A DNA stretch of 64,000 bases from the NCBI GenBank assembly GCA_012064415.1, contig SSNU01000087.1:1-64000 (forward strand). Direction: 5' to 3'. Origin of the DNA: Gyrodactylus bullatarudis (taxonomy: Eukaryota > Platyhelminthes > Monogenea > Gyrodactylidea > Gyrodactylidae). The position numbers and the translations under genes are program-made. Of the stretch, positions 53,606-64,000 are shown in pieces. Below the pieces are notes generated by a model, which was not told the DNA's origin, made no database searches, and saw nothing but the letters and a program-made list of their open reading frames with translations. Numbering within the stretch: the first letter of the stretch is position 1; the number at the start of each line of letters is the position of its first letter.

Positions 53606-54406
53606 TTTAGAATAATACATCATGTATACTTTTTATCATATTTGTATATAAAATGGTGTATAAAGCTTATACCATTCAAAGTATTCTATACTATACATAG
53701 GGATAGGATATATAATTGCCTTGAATTAATTTCTCATTTAAAGGGGGAGGGTGATTCACACTCAGTCCTCGTTTAGGATTGACAAAGTCATATACAATGA
53801 TGAATATTCTGTATAAGTCTTAGGTTTTCATTTTAAAATTCATTCAAATTATATATGAACAGAAATATAACAAGATGGATAATAATAAGGTTCGATTCTC
53901 GGAGAAGGTGTAAGACTTACTGAATATTCCTAACTTAAGTATTATATGTTCTCGCTTTTTCTTTGAATGTGTGTAATATAAGTTTCTTTCTGAGTTATGA
54001 GATACAACTAGAGCTACTGTAGAAAAAAATTAATCACTCGTCAGATTAAACAATTCAAATTGGGACTGCTGTTTGACCAGTATTTGAATATCCTGCCACC
54101 AGATTAAAAGATCCCCCAAACAAAAAACATTCCTTAAATTTAGATCGCATTGGGATCTAACCAAGGATTCATGTAATGATAAGAACCTAAAACTTATACA
54201 GAATATTCATCATTGTATGTGACTTTGTCAATCCTAAACGAGGACTGAGTGTGAATCACCCTCCCCCTTTAAATGAGAAATTAATTCAAGGCAATTATAT
54301 ATCCTATCCCTATGTATAGTATAGAATACTTTGAATGGTATAAGCTTTATACACCATTTTATATACAAATATGATAAAAAGTATACATGATGTATTATTC
54401 TAGTAC
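53606..54406. mobile_element. Inverted-repeat element with ~220-base arms
   Basis: The arms 53608-53828 and 54190-54405 are almost identical reverse complements (ctagttttagaataatacat ... cttaggtttt). The spacer is about 360 bases. It starts 20-25 bases after the foldback element at 53008-53583. Confidence 0.8.
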
Positions 54407-54515
54407 AAAGTTAGTACAAAAACTGAATTTCAGGCTTTATACTAACTTTGTACTGATTCAGGCTTTGTACTAGTAAATCTAGAGATTTACTGATTCAGGG
54501 TTTGCACGGTAACAT
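54407..54515 (-). repeat. LTR-like fragment
   Basis: The reverse strand starts TGTTACCGTGCAAACC and contains ctgaatcagta and ctagtacaaa repeats. It resembles the opening of the gypsy LTR at 5051 (TGTTACAGTATAACC ... gaatcagta). Confidence 0.4.
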
Positions 54516-54849
54516 ATATATAGAAAAAAGTAAAACAGTAGAAAAACATGATGAAAGTAAAGTTTAGCCAATTGGATATTATCTCGATTTTAGATCAATT
54601 TTAACATTAATTTTTTTTCGAATTTTTATTCTGTTTACTTGAAAATAGTTCATCTAAGATATTTGTCGTAAATTAGCGATAAAGTATTTGAATTATACCT
54701 TAAAATCAAAAAATTGTACTTTTTAAATTTTTCAGATCTTAAAAAATTATTTTTAGGTAGTATTTTTTGAGGTAATCAATATCGAATTTATTTTCTCATA
54801 GTATTCATTGAAAAAATTGGATTCTCGATAACTTTAGTATACTGCTTTC
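54516..54849. other. AT-rich non-coding gap
   Basis: Nothing recognised. Confidence 0.4.
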
Positions 54850-55450
54850 TTATGAGAAGAAAGATTTTCTCAATGTTGATGAGACTTCTATGTTTTTACA
54901 AGATAGATGTCAACTCACACTTGATTTCAGCTCACGAAGCTGTCGTAGAACTAAACTTTCCATGAATAGGCTAACGGTTGTTGCTTGCTCTAACATGGTA
55001 GGAGACATGTATCCTGCTCTCATAATGAGTAAATTACATTAAAAATTCATTTTATCAATCTTAAACTATAAATCTTAAGGACACTCTAAAAAACCTATAT
55101 GTTTCAACAATCTGATTCTCAGGACGATTTCAAGAATGGCTGGAAAATTTTGGAAACGCTTCACCTGAGAGATTTTTTCCTTTACTGTTGGATAATGTAA
55201 CGTTTCATAGAGTTCCAAATGCACCTGCAAATGTAAGACTCTTTTTTCTGCCTCCAAATGCAACCTCAGTCTGCTGATCCTCGGATCAAGGCTTTATTGG
55301 AGATTTAAAATCAAGGTTGTTAAAAAAATTAGGAACAGAACATAGGTTTCAGCTGCTTATAATATGATCAAGCGAGCATTTGAATCAGTTTCTGGAACAA
55401 CCATTAAAAATTGCTTTCGGGTGTCTAAAAACAAACTAGAATACAAATCA
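54850..55450 (+). pseudogene. Second pogo/Tigger-like transposase relic
   Basis: FLNVDETSMFLQDRC gives the first catalytic Asp region, then LTVVACSNMVGDMYPALI. After a stretch that looks like an intron (about 55030-55122, ending tctcag) come RFQEWLENFGN, LLLDNVTFHRVPNAPAN (second Asp) and LFFLPPNATSVC, TGA, SSDQGFIGDLK (third Asp). One TGA interrupts the third motif. It is diverged from the 15.7-17.4 kb gene. Confidence 0.75.
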
Positions 55451-56269
55451 AATTCCTAGTTACGACACGAACAATAAAATTTAATAAATTGAATACTTAC
55501 TTGTTACTTGTTAGTAATCTTGTTTATTTATTTTTGTTTTCAAAAAGGACGTAGAACGGACGAAATTTAAGTCCTAGATTGTACTACTTTAGCCCTATTC
55601 CTAAGTGACAGGAACATGAAGATTTTCTAAAAGATAGAAGATATTCATTTTCGAAAAAAATCTGACTGATTTTGTGTCCACACCACCTCCTTGATTAGAT
55701 ACCATCATATATAAAATCCTGATAATTTGAAAGATTACAAAAAAAACTATTATATAACCTTATATATCTAAAATCTAGTTTTAATGATTCGGATTTTCAT
55801 GCTTAAGAGAAGAGAATCGTCAGTAAGTTCGGAAAATCTTAATCTGAAATTCCTGTTTCAATATCAGGCAGTCATAGACAAAAATATCAATACCACTATC
55901 GGATTCAGCGGGAAAAACTGATTTAGAACTGGAATTATAAAAAAATTAATATATAAAAAAAATTATATAGATTATTAAGCTCAAATTTGTCATACAGTGC
56001 ATAATGTTAATAAGAACTTAACGTTTTAAACCTTATTTAATCCATCCAGTTTTAGTATTAACTTATCAATTAGGGTTTCAGATGAAATATTCTATTTTGA
56101 TTTGGAGTTATCATTGAGGAACCCATCGTGAAGATATCTACTGCTCAGATCTTTCTTTGATTTTTTACTTTTTCTCATCCATTTACAGAATTTTCTCGCC
56201 AAAAATTGAATCATTCGAATAATGGATATGAAACATATTAAATTTAAATATTTTCTGAACTCATAAAGT
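55451..56269. other. AT-rich non-coding gap
   Basis: Nothing recognised beyond short spurious ORFs. Confidence 0.4.
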
Positions 56270-57020
56270 AGGTTGCAGCGAATATATATGTTACATACAA
56301 GTCGTGAATCAGGAAATATAATAATTTCCAAATATATTTCGTGAATGTCACTTGTCCTGGTACATTTCATATATAATTTGTTTGACAGGATTTACTAAAA
56401 TCAGTATATTTCGTGAATAATTTATGGTGGGGGTCTACTCTTCATCCTTAATGCCTTCAGGGACTTCATTCGAGAAGTGGGATTACGGATATCTCAATGA
56501 TGATATAATATATTATATGACACTGGCAATGAATCTAATCAAAAGAAAACAGAGGGTTTGAATTATGTCAACCAAAGAGGTAATCAGAACCGTTTTCATG
56601 AAATGATATCTCAAAGGTGATCAACATGGGTTTAGTAGAGATGTGAGAGGAAAACTAACTAAACTTTTGAATCTGATATTTAATGGTAACCTTCATTAAA
56701 TTTAAAATTGTTTAAATATTAAACTTTTTATTTTAACTTTGGAGCATGGAATAAAAAGAGCATGAAGAGAAAAATCCAAAGTTTAATTTCTGATTACATT
56801 GAATAAATTCAAAACTAGTATAATAGATTCAATCATCTTAAGATATCCGTTATCCCTCTCCTCAAATGAAGTCCATAAAGGCAATAAGAATGTGGAGGAG
56901 ACATCCACTCTTAATCATTCATGAAATGACCTAATTTTAGTACAACCTGTTAAAAATTTTATTCATGAAATGTACTAGGAAAAGTGTTATTCACGAAATA
57001 TACTAGAGAATTATTAGTTA
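56270..57020. repeat. Diverged inverted repeat enclosing a PLE scrap
   Basis: 56280-56440 (minus) and 56880-57020 (plus) share tattcacgaaatatact and the following blocks; a third copy is at 11510-11690. The interior 56565-56700 encodes TKEVIRTVFMK, stop, YLKGDQHGFSRDVRGKLTKL, a short-tail PLE linker fragment. Confidence 0.5.
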
Positions 57021-57769
57021 AAGATTGATTATATTTATTAATAAGCATTATCCGTATGACTTTTATTTCAATTTTAAAGCCCAACATTAAATTTCCTCCA
57101 TTGATAAAACAGGCATGAAATATCTCGCAACATGGAATACTATCCCTTAAGAATAAAGAAACAAATTGATTCAATCCTATCACTGACAAAGATTTGGATT
57201 TAATATTCAGAATTCAGTAAGCAAGCAAATGCAAAGGTGGAAATGTATTTTGATTGAAAAGACTAGCTTCTCATTTTAATAAGAACAAGTCTAGGCAATT
57301 TATCATATTTTAACAAAAAAATTTTGAAAGAATATTGGAAGAAAAGTAAGAACATGCATGCATTTTAAGATTATTATATTTTGGATTTTGTATAATACTT
57401 CATTAATGATCAAATCTTTAATTTTCAGAGAAGCTCTCGAGTTGTAAATTGTATTCAAAAGTTTACAATATTTTTATGTTACATATAATAATAATATATA
57501 ACAATTGAGGTACTGGCCTCAAATTTTACATAATATAACATTCTATTATATTTTTTCTTAAATCGTTTTTTTCTGAAATGACTTCGTTAGGAAATTTTAA
57601 TTCTTTCATAGTGGTGAAACAATTGTATGTAGTTTCTGTTCTTTCTTTATTCAAAAAATAAATATATATGAGTTCCTTCACAACTCTTCTGATTTTTAAC
57701 TGTAGCTTATCTTTTTCCTTGATAGATTTGAGTGTTTAACATGGTGGTATTTCAGGACTTACACTCCAT
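57021..57769. other. AT-rich non-coding gap
   Basis: Nothing recognised. Confidence 0.4.
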
Positions 57770-57958
57770 GAGATGGTCAAATATATATCTACAAAAACAT
57801 GCCTAAACAAGCAAGAAGTTGAAAATTATTTGGTCAGAGAGGTGTTGTATTTTTCCAAGATTCAGTGACAGAAAGACGAGTGAATCATGCTTGAAATGTG
57901 AAACAAAAGTTTGTAATGATTATTTGAAAACTATTTGTGACAATTGTTGAATAAATAA
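57770..57958 (+). pseudogene. piggyBac transposase C-terminal zinc-finger remnant
   Basis: The frame ending at 57958 reads CIFPRFSDRKTSESCLKCET, then KVCNDYLKTICDNC and a stop. The pattern CxxC ... C ... CxxC directly before the stop matches the Cys-rich C-terminal domain of piggyBac transposases. Only this end is left. Confidence 0.55.
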
Positions 57959-58219
57959 TTTATAAGCCAGAAGTTACTAGTGCTTTGAATTTGGGTCATT
58001 TAGGCCCCAGTATGACGAAATTGGGATTTTTGAAATATTTCGTTTGACGGTTGATTCATCAAAGATTGGTTTAGCGTATATGATACAGAAGAAAGTGGCA
58101 AACTATTATCATCATTTTCTTTAAAAAAAGGGATTTCTGGTAGAATATTAGCGAATCATATTTGGGTCATAATCAGCGCAATCAAATCTATGTTTGAAAA
58201 CTGAGGAGAATTTAAAAAA

Positions 58220-58810
58220 AGATATTGGTTAACATTATAAATTTGTACGTCTGCGTTGATTACATGATAACGCCTTTTCTACAATGTGTAAAGACATGAT
58301 AAACACAACATTTTAAAAATAAATTATTTCTCTACGCCTAGTGTATGCTTTTTTGCAATTTAACCCTCTCGGTGCCGATGGACATATTTGTCCATTTTCC
58401 AATTTTTTTGAACCTTCATTACTCTACCAGTTTGATAGGTTTCTAGATTAATTAATGTTTAAATTGAAGGTTTTTATAAAAATTGTGAAATAGTCTCAGC
58501 ACCGAAAGGGTTAAACATAACACACATTTGCAAGATAGGCTATTCTATATATGGCTTGTGTCTCTCGCAATGACTTCTAGTAGTTCAGTTATGGCGAGAA
58601 GAAAGGGAGTCTAGTTTTTTTATATAACTTGATGTGAAATAAAGATTTTCTGCAAATTTTTGTTATGTGTAAATCGTATAAACAAGCATACAATAGGAGT
58701 AGAGAAATAAATGATTTTAAAAAGGTTGTTTTTCTCATGTATTTACACACTGTAGAGAAGGCGTTATCATTTAATCAACGTAGAGGTACAAATTTATAAT
58801 GTCAAAAGGT
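58220..58810. mobile_element. Inverted-repeat element with nested TTAA MITE
   Basis: The arms 58225-58355 and 58678-58805 are reverse complements at roughly 85 percent by eye (cattataaatttgtac ... gtatgcttttt). The piggyBac-type MITE at 58361-58515 sits inside, next to the left arm. Confidence 0.65.
58361..58515. mobile_element. piggyBac-type MITE
   Basis: TTAACCCTCTCGGTGCCGA at the left and AGCACCGAAAGGGTTAA at the right: 13-15 base inverted ends flanked by TTAA target duplications, 155 bases in all. It contains a small palindrome gatggacatatttgtccat. Confidence 0.7.
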
Positions 58811-58967
58811 CACGAGTACTTTTTTCAGAAGCACCCGCGAAAGATTTGCACCTTAAATAAAAATTCTACCTTATTTTCATAATCCGAATTTCTATATTAT
58901 CAAGAATTTTCTCTGTAAGATAATCCTTCACTGAAATCTAGATTACTATTCTGATTTGGATTCATTA

Positions 58968-59320
58968 GGAAGATTAGAAAACAAGCAAATAATAAGTGAT
59001 AAACGTTTTATTTCGCCGGGTTTCTTCAGACTCAACCCGGGCTTATATTTTATACTTAAACAATGCAATATTTTCTGCTCTTCCATTGGTTAAAGAGATC
59101 TCTCAATTTGGGATGGGGAGAGCACTGGCAATCCTGTATCCATGGACTCATTACGTCTGCCTCTTTAGTAGATTAGGGCCTTTCAAGAATTTATCCATTA
59201 GTAACTGGCCACTGTTTCTATTCCGTTTCCGCTTAATTGAGGGTTAATTGCAGGTTGGCTTTTAATTTTATTATCAACTACTGTTGACTTCTCGGATTTT
59301 TCACATTCTAAATTAAATCA
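58968..59320 (-). mobile_element. Penelope-like element tail and pLTR, copy 19
   Basis: The reverse strand near 59310-59240 encodes SEKSTVVDNKIKSQPAIN, the tail seen in copies 1 and 13, followed by degraded sequence and a pLTR with a hammerhead variant. Confidence 0.6.
58994..59033 (-). ncRNA. Hammerhead variant
   Basis: Reverse strand: GAGT, CTGAAGA, aacccggc, GAAA, taaaacgttta stem III with ACG loop, ATC cleavage triplet, ACTT pairing with GAGT through one G-T. The core differs from the consensus at one base. Confidence 0.5.
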
Positions 59321-60780
59321 GGATTCTTTAATTTGATGAAAAAATCGTGCATTTCGTTCTTGAAGGATTTTGCTTATAAATCCATAGTATCTCACAGTTG
59401 TACACAAATGATTCTGAATATTAGGAGCAGTGACACTTGTTTTTAGCAGACTCCACATTTTTATCACTAGTTGGTTACCAATAATTTTTAAGTAATATAT
59501 TCTGCAGCCGGGGAAAGTTTTTTGCATAGTACTCGATCGCTTTATGCCAGCGATTGACAACAAGTTTAGGAGGCTAGCCAATCCCAGCAAACATTCTTCT
59601 TCTATTATTCTTTTTAACAACAATATCCTTGATTATACCTGTCTATTCGTTTCAATCTTTATCTGTCTAAGTGTGAATAACAAGGAATATAGATATTTAT
59701 GAATTAATTATTTTCATTGAAAAATGGAATGATTTCATATGAACTAATTAAAGATTAATTTTTCCGATTGAGACTTTATTACTACATCATAAAGTATTAA
59801 AATAGGTCATTATGGAAAATTATCGTCATTATTTTTTTTTGATTTTTAAAAAGGCTGTCTAGAAATTGTGTTTAAATTAAAAGTGTAATGAAATGAAATG
59901 AAAAATTTATTGAACAACACATATGTTCTGCTTTACAATTTTCATATAAAAAAGTTGATAGAAATTAATCTTCTCACAAAATATGTATAATAATTTAATT
60001 TTCATAACTCTATGTTTTTATATAAGAATAAAAAAATAAATGCATCTTGTTAATATGTTTTTTTCTTTCTTTCGTTGATAAAGAGTTGGTACATATATTA
60101 CTAGTATATAACTAGTATCAAAGCATTTGTAATTTACGGTCAGGCATTATACCTTATGAAGATAAATAGTATTTTGTAACAATCTGTTCATTACTTTCTC
60201 TTCATTTATATAGCTTCTCTTCCTGAAACATTCACTTTATATCAGTTAATCGTTCATTATGAATTACATTTAATCTACATGTCTCTTTTTTTAATTTGTT
60301 GATAATAATAATAACTTCAGTTTGTTTTTATTTTAGAAATATTTTCACAAGCTGATGGTGAAGATTCCCACAGCAATAGACAGCCTTTTATTCTGTGTAT
60401 TTGATTTTTTTGTAATTAATTATCGGCTGGAAAATATCATGAGGAGAGCAGTTTATTATTATTATTTTTTTTGTCTTTGCAATGGCTCTAGATACATGAT
60501 ATTACAAGCTACTTTCAACAAATTAGTTTGTGACTAGTAAATTTTATCTTTTTAATGATCAGTGAAGACTTTGATATTTATGAAGAGTCAGTTTAGAAGA
60601 ATAAAAAGGAATGAATATGAAAAATGATTAGCAAAACAATAAATATCTTCACAAGACATATTTTGAGTAATTTGATGTTGATTTACTAAATATTTTGATA
60701 CTAGTATATATAAATATCTTCGTCTTTAAAATATACTTTAAGAGAACTCTGGTATTGTATATAAATTTAATGATAATAAC
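59321..60780. other. AT-rich stretch without recognised genes
   Basis: The minus-strand ORF at 59318-59623 (101 codons) and others lack known motifs. No repeat arms were noticed. Confidence 0.4.
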
Positions 60781-60785
60781 TTCTT

Positions 60786-61170
60786 TTCTTTTTTTTAGTT
60801 TTTAAATCTGGTTTTAATTTCTTGAGAGAACTCTTCCAAGTTTTTTCTCTTCAAAGAGTTAGGTAGTTTATCAAAGTGTTTTTTAAATCGATTAAATATA
60901 GCTAGATTTTTTACATGTCCTTCAATTCTGTAGCGTTCTCTCAGTCTAGAGATTCTCTGAGGCCTCAGGGATTTCTAGTAAGTATGAGACTTTTTATATC
61001 TCTTCGAATTTTGATAGACTCTCAGGGTTGACCAAAGCTGTTTTCTGTACTGGGCAGATAGTTTGTTTCGAAAAGTTCTGGCGACTCTCTGAAACTTCTT
61101 GGACCATTCAATTAATTCTGGGTTCCAACATCCAGAGCAGAACTCGACAACAGTTCGGGCCACTATTTTG
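60786..61170 (-). pseudogene. LINE ORF2 C-terminal region
   Basis: Reads RTVVEFCSGCWNPELIEWSK, FRNKLSAQYRKQLW, then after a stop LRPQRISRLRERYRIEGHV and HFDKLPNSLKRKNLEEFSQE. This is the basic region after the RT. Confidence 0.6.
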
Positions 61171-61488
61171 TATAAGAATACCTTTATAAAGTCATTTTTG
61201 ATACATTTGTGTATTTGTATACATCTGCTGACAATGGACCTATAGATTTCCTTATAATGTTCTGTAAAATCAAGAAAATTATTGTATTTAACTCCTCAAT
61301 CACGAACCGTGAATTTGGGGTTTATTATTTTATCATTAATACATATATTATTGTTGATAGGAGTTGTTGTGAAAGAAGTCATGTAGAATGTTTTACTTTC
61401 ATTTATGCTAAGCCCCAGAGTTAACAGATCATTAGTAAGGGATTTTAATGATGAGTTTATAAAATTTATATCGATAAAATCATCAAAA

Positions 61489-61960
61489 CTAAAAAATATT
61501 TTTCATATCATCAGCATAATTAAAAATCTTAGCTCCGTCAATATTGATTTTTGAGAATACAATATTGAACAGTAGAGGTCCAACTCTAGAGCCTTGTGGA
61601 ACTCCAGAAGTAATTAGTTTGGGAGTAGAATCTTTGTTTTCATTAGAAACAAATTGCCTACGTTTAGTAAGGTAGTGTATTAACATATTAAGAAGATATG
61701 AGCATATGCCATATTCATGACACATTTCAATGATTTTATGAATATAAATATTGTCGAAAGCTTTAGATAAATCAATGTAGATGACAATGGATTTCTTTTT
61801 TTTCTTTCTCGAGAAGTGAGACATAGTATAGAAAATTAAATATATTTGTTTCGCATGATTTTCCTCGACAAAAACCATGCTGATATGGATCAATTTTATT
61901 TAAATTAATTATGTTGAGAATCTTGACAAATAGAATTGAGTCAATAATCTTCATAAAAGT
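61489..61960 (-). pseudogene. LINE reverse transcriptase
   Basis: Two overlapping frames. 61954-61772 has YQHGFCRGKSCETNIFNFL (motif 2). 61893-61489 has VIYIDLSKAFDNIYIHKI (A), ITSGVPQGSRVGPLLFNI (B) and FNYADDMKNIF (C with catalytic DD). A one-base shift between them lies near 61800 in an A/T run. It copies LINE RNA at nicked target DNA. Confidence 0.85.
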
Positions 61961-62416
61961 ATTTTGTAATGTTATTGGTCTAAATTCATTACTAGTAGGC
62001 TTAGGTATGGGAATAACTTTTGCTAGTAGTATATAGTCAGGAATGGTGTAGAAAGAAAAATAAGTCTTGAAAAGTTTAAAATACTATTTATTGAATTTAC
62101 ATGACTACTTATAAGTATATTCACGCTAATTTTGTAAAAAATCTTTAGTGTTTCTCTTTCTTGATTTTTTCAGTAATTTATTAAATTCAGCAAAACTCAT
62201 AAATGTTGTTATATGATAGTGAAGGCAAGATTCATTATGAATTAGAAGTTCAAGATTAAGGGGATATAGTAGGTTAAACACATACATGAAAGTTTGTTGT
62301 AAAAATTCAGATGTAATGTTATCTTTCTTTTTTATTGATGCATCATTACTTTTTTTGTTTGAAAACTTGAAATATTTATTTAGATAAAAATATCTTTGTT
62401 TAGGCTTTATTTTAAT

Positions 62417-62770
62417 TTACTCTAGGATTTTTTTCTCAACTCTATCTTGCTTATATAATATTTCGATTTGTTTTTGTGTTTCCATTATTAGTTCAGAAGA
62501 TCTTGCAAGTGATAGGCATTTCTTGAGTTTATTTATTAATGTAACGTTGGTTATATAGACTAGTTGATCGAAATTCTTTTTCTCTTTAGTTGTTGTAGCT
62601 AGCGAGTAGATGTAAGAATAATGTTGTAAAAAGTTATCGGCAGTTAAGATGTTATCATTTACATTTGTTACGGCTTTAATAGTATTAAAATCAGTGAATT
62701 CAAAATATTTATCTATATCGGTTACATCGTATAAGATTTCAATGTTTGGAAAAGTTATCATGGCATACAC
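62417..62770 (-). pseudogene. LINE ORF2 linker between endonuclease and RT
   Basis: An open frame of 117 codons, lysine-rich (LINKLKKCLSLARSSELIME), typical for the stretch between endonuclease and RT in LINE ORF2. Confidence 0.55.
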
Positions 62771-62939
62771 TCCATAATGGTCTTTAGTTGGAAATATTTT
62801 TTGAACATCAAAGTTTATTAATTAATTTTGTTCAGTTAAAATGCAATCAAGGATATTCTTTAGTGTGGTTAGAGTATATATTCTTTGATGTAATCCTAAG
62901 CTATAGAGGTATGTTCCCAATAGAGTATTGGGATCATTC

Positions 62940-63403
62940 CATTCTTCATTAGAAAGGTTTGAGATCACCGACAATTATGATTTCACTGCCTGTATTTACT
63001 AAATCATTTACAGAGTTTATTAAGGAGGAATCATCACTGATTGTATTATTAGGTTTTCTATAAATTAGAATAATGTTTAAAATTTTTGCTCATTTAGTTT
63101 AATAGCACAGTTTAGAAGTTCATTCTTATTAATAGAGGAACAGGTTGATGACACAATATCGAATGATTTCTTTATAAAAATTATAACTCCTCCATGTTTA
63201 GCACCAACTCTGTCAGATCTTATAAAAACATAACCATCAAAGTAGAGACTATTATAGGAGTGAGAGTCGAGCAGCCATGTCTCAGTAAAACAGTATAAAT
63301 CATATTGAGTGTTTGATATAAGGGCTTTTAGAAAAAAATAGACAGAAAATAAGGATCTTATATTTTGTAGAAAAAGAGAAATAGTAGTATTTTTAGATAA
63401 CAA
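62940..63403 (-). pseudogene. LINE AP endonuclease domain
   Basis: LFLQNIRSLFSVYFFLKALI (N-terminal Asn/Arg motif), CFTETWLLDSHS (catalytic Glu), GGVIIFIKKS, ELLNCAIKL, then after a stop LIYRKPN and SEIIIVGDLK (the GD[FL]N motif with N changed to K). The domain nicks target DNA. Its end is degraded. Confidence 0.75.
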
Positions 63404-63651
63404 GAAAGAAGGAGTATAATTTATAGTTCCAGTTCTAGTTGCTTGTACTCGCAGTGATATCTGGGGCTGGGTTTTGACTAGAAGAAATGACAGAGTTTCT
63501 TGATCGAGGTAGAAAATTATTATTATGACTTATTGTCTGAGATTCAGCATTATGAGGTGTATATAAGTTGAAATCTTTATTTTGATTTAAACTATTCATT
63601 TTAGCAATATATTCAGAGGTTTTTATTGTTTGCTGAAGGATAGTTTTATCT

Positions 63652-63906
63652 TTAGAGGTTCTTATTTTGGAATGAGTTTTTGTTTTGAATAAAATATTTT
63701 CTATGAATTTTTAAGTTAGTAAGTATTTTTAATGGTCTGCATTTACCTGGAATTTGTTTGCCGATTCGAGTTATTTTTATGATATTCTCAATTTTATTTT
63801 CAAGTTTATCTAAGTAACCATGAACATTAGGAATAACATTTTCGGTTTCAGGCAGTTTATAGATAATGAGGTTTTTTTGATTTTTCAGTCCGTTGATTAA
63901 TCTCAT
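63652..63906 (-). pseudogene. LINE ORF1 segment
   Basis: LKNQKNLIIYKLPETENVIP and IENIIKITRIGKQIPGKCRP: the RRM-like NLIIYxLPE start and RIGK...RP signature common in LINE ORF1 RNA-binding proteins. Upstream sequence to 64000 continues toward the coiled coil. Confidence 0.65.
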
Positions 63907-64000
63907 TGACCATAGAATTTAGTTTTTGATCAACTATTTTAAGATCATTTAGCGAATATTTGGAGATCTCTTGTTTATTAGCAAAGGGAAAACTATAAAA

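Larger units (their letters stand above)
60786..64000 (-). mobile_element. Non-LTR retrotransposon (LINE), runs off window end
   Basis: From the window end downward: ORF1 segment, AP endonuclease, linker, reverse transcriptase and C-terminal domain, all on the minus strand and in LINE order. The RT motifs (IDLSKAFD, GVPQGSRVGPLLFNI, YADD) and APE-type endonuclease point to the Jockey/CR1/I side of LINEs. Several frameshifts and stops make it inactive. The 5' end lies beyond 64000. Confidence 0.8.

Noticed and set aside
59318..59623. 101-codon minus-strand ORF
   Set aside because: No motif recognised; it partly overlaps PLE tail remnants, so it is probably chance.
60355..60537. 60-codon hydrophobic ORF as a secreted or membrane peptide
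   Set aside because: Typical of AT-rich non-coding DNA; no supporting context.
1..64000. CRISPR array, prokaryotic operon or rRNA genes
   Set aside because: No regularly spaced identical repeats with unique spacers, no operon layout and no rRNA sequence were seen; the content is eukaryotic transposons.

Overview
The window looks like intergenic, transposon-packed DNA from a metazoan, most likely an arthropod. The base composition is strongly AT-rich and no host gene is recognisable. Almost every coding-like stretch belongs to a mobile element: Penelope-like elements (PLEs), a Ty3/gypsy LTR element, a LINE, and DNA transposons of the pogo/Tigger, mariner, piggyBac and KRBA2-like integrase types. 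The mix and AT richness would fit a parasitic copepod such as a sea louse, but that is inference and cannot be proved from the sequence.

Layout. 1-4.3 kb: a non-autonomous KRBA2-type end, then broken PLE pieces on both strands. 4.7-9.65 kb: a decayed Ty3/gypsy element (gag, protease, RT, RNase H, integrase) with a tRNA-Phe-type primer binding site and a leader segment repeated after pol. 9.7-11.3 kb: a KRBA2-like integrase, an LTR-like fragment and a LINE ORF1 piece. 12.3-13.1 kb: a PLE tail. 15-17.4 kb: a MITE next to a pogo/Tigger-like transposase with two tiny introns. 18.3-19.8 kb: PLE. 20.5-20.9 kb: mariner end. 22.6-27.7 kb: two PLEs facing each other tail to tail. 28.3-33.9 kb: PLE fragments and two long inverted-repeat elements. 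35.1-37.6 kb: KRBA2 fragments, then a tRNA-derived SINE-like unit carrying a hammerhead ribozyme between 305-bp direct repeats. 39.9-45.8 kb: further PLEs and a MITE. 46.3-47.8 kb: a non-autonomous element whose inverted ends each carry a hammerhead. 48.5-54.5 kb: a run of long inverted-repeat elements. 54.9-59.3 kb: Tigger, PLE and piggyBac relics. 60.8-64.0 kb: a LINE on the minus strand that runs off the window end.

How the pieces work together. The PLEs encode one protein with a reverse transcriptase (motifs such as LLPKVHK, SFDVxSLFTNVP, DGVAMGSPxGP, YLDDTF, LNFLD) followed by a GIY-YIG nuclease (YKFKCPC...YIGHTTRRLE...EH). Hammerhead motifs lie 3' of the ORF in the pLTR. At least three PLE subfamilies are present, one with a different hammerhead stem III. 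In most long-tailed copies the protein ends in a short Q-x-x-[ILM]-x-x-[FYL]-[FYLVM] motif that resembles a PCNA-binding peptide.

All elements carry stops, frameshifts, internal deletions or truncations. The best preserved are the PLE reverse transcriptase at 26.4-27.7 kb and the GIY-YIG ORFs at 32.6-33.3 and 45.0-45.6 kb. Boundaries were set by eye from internal repeat comparison and are approximate to within 5-20 bases.
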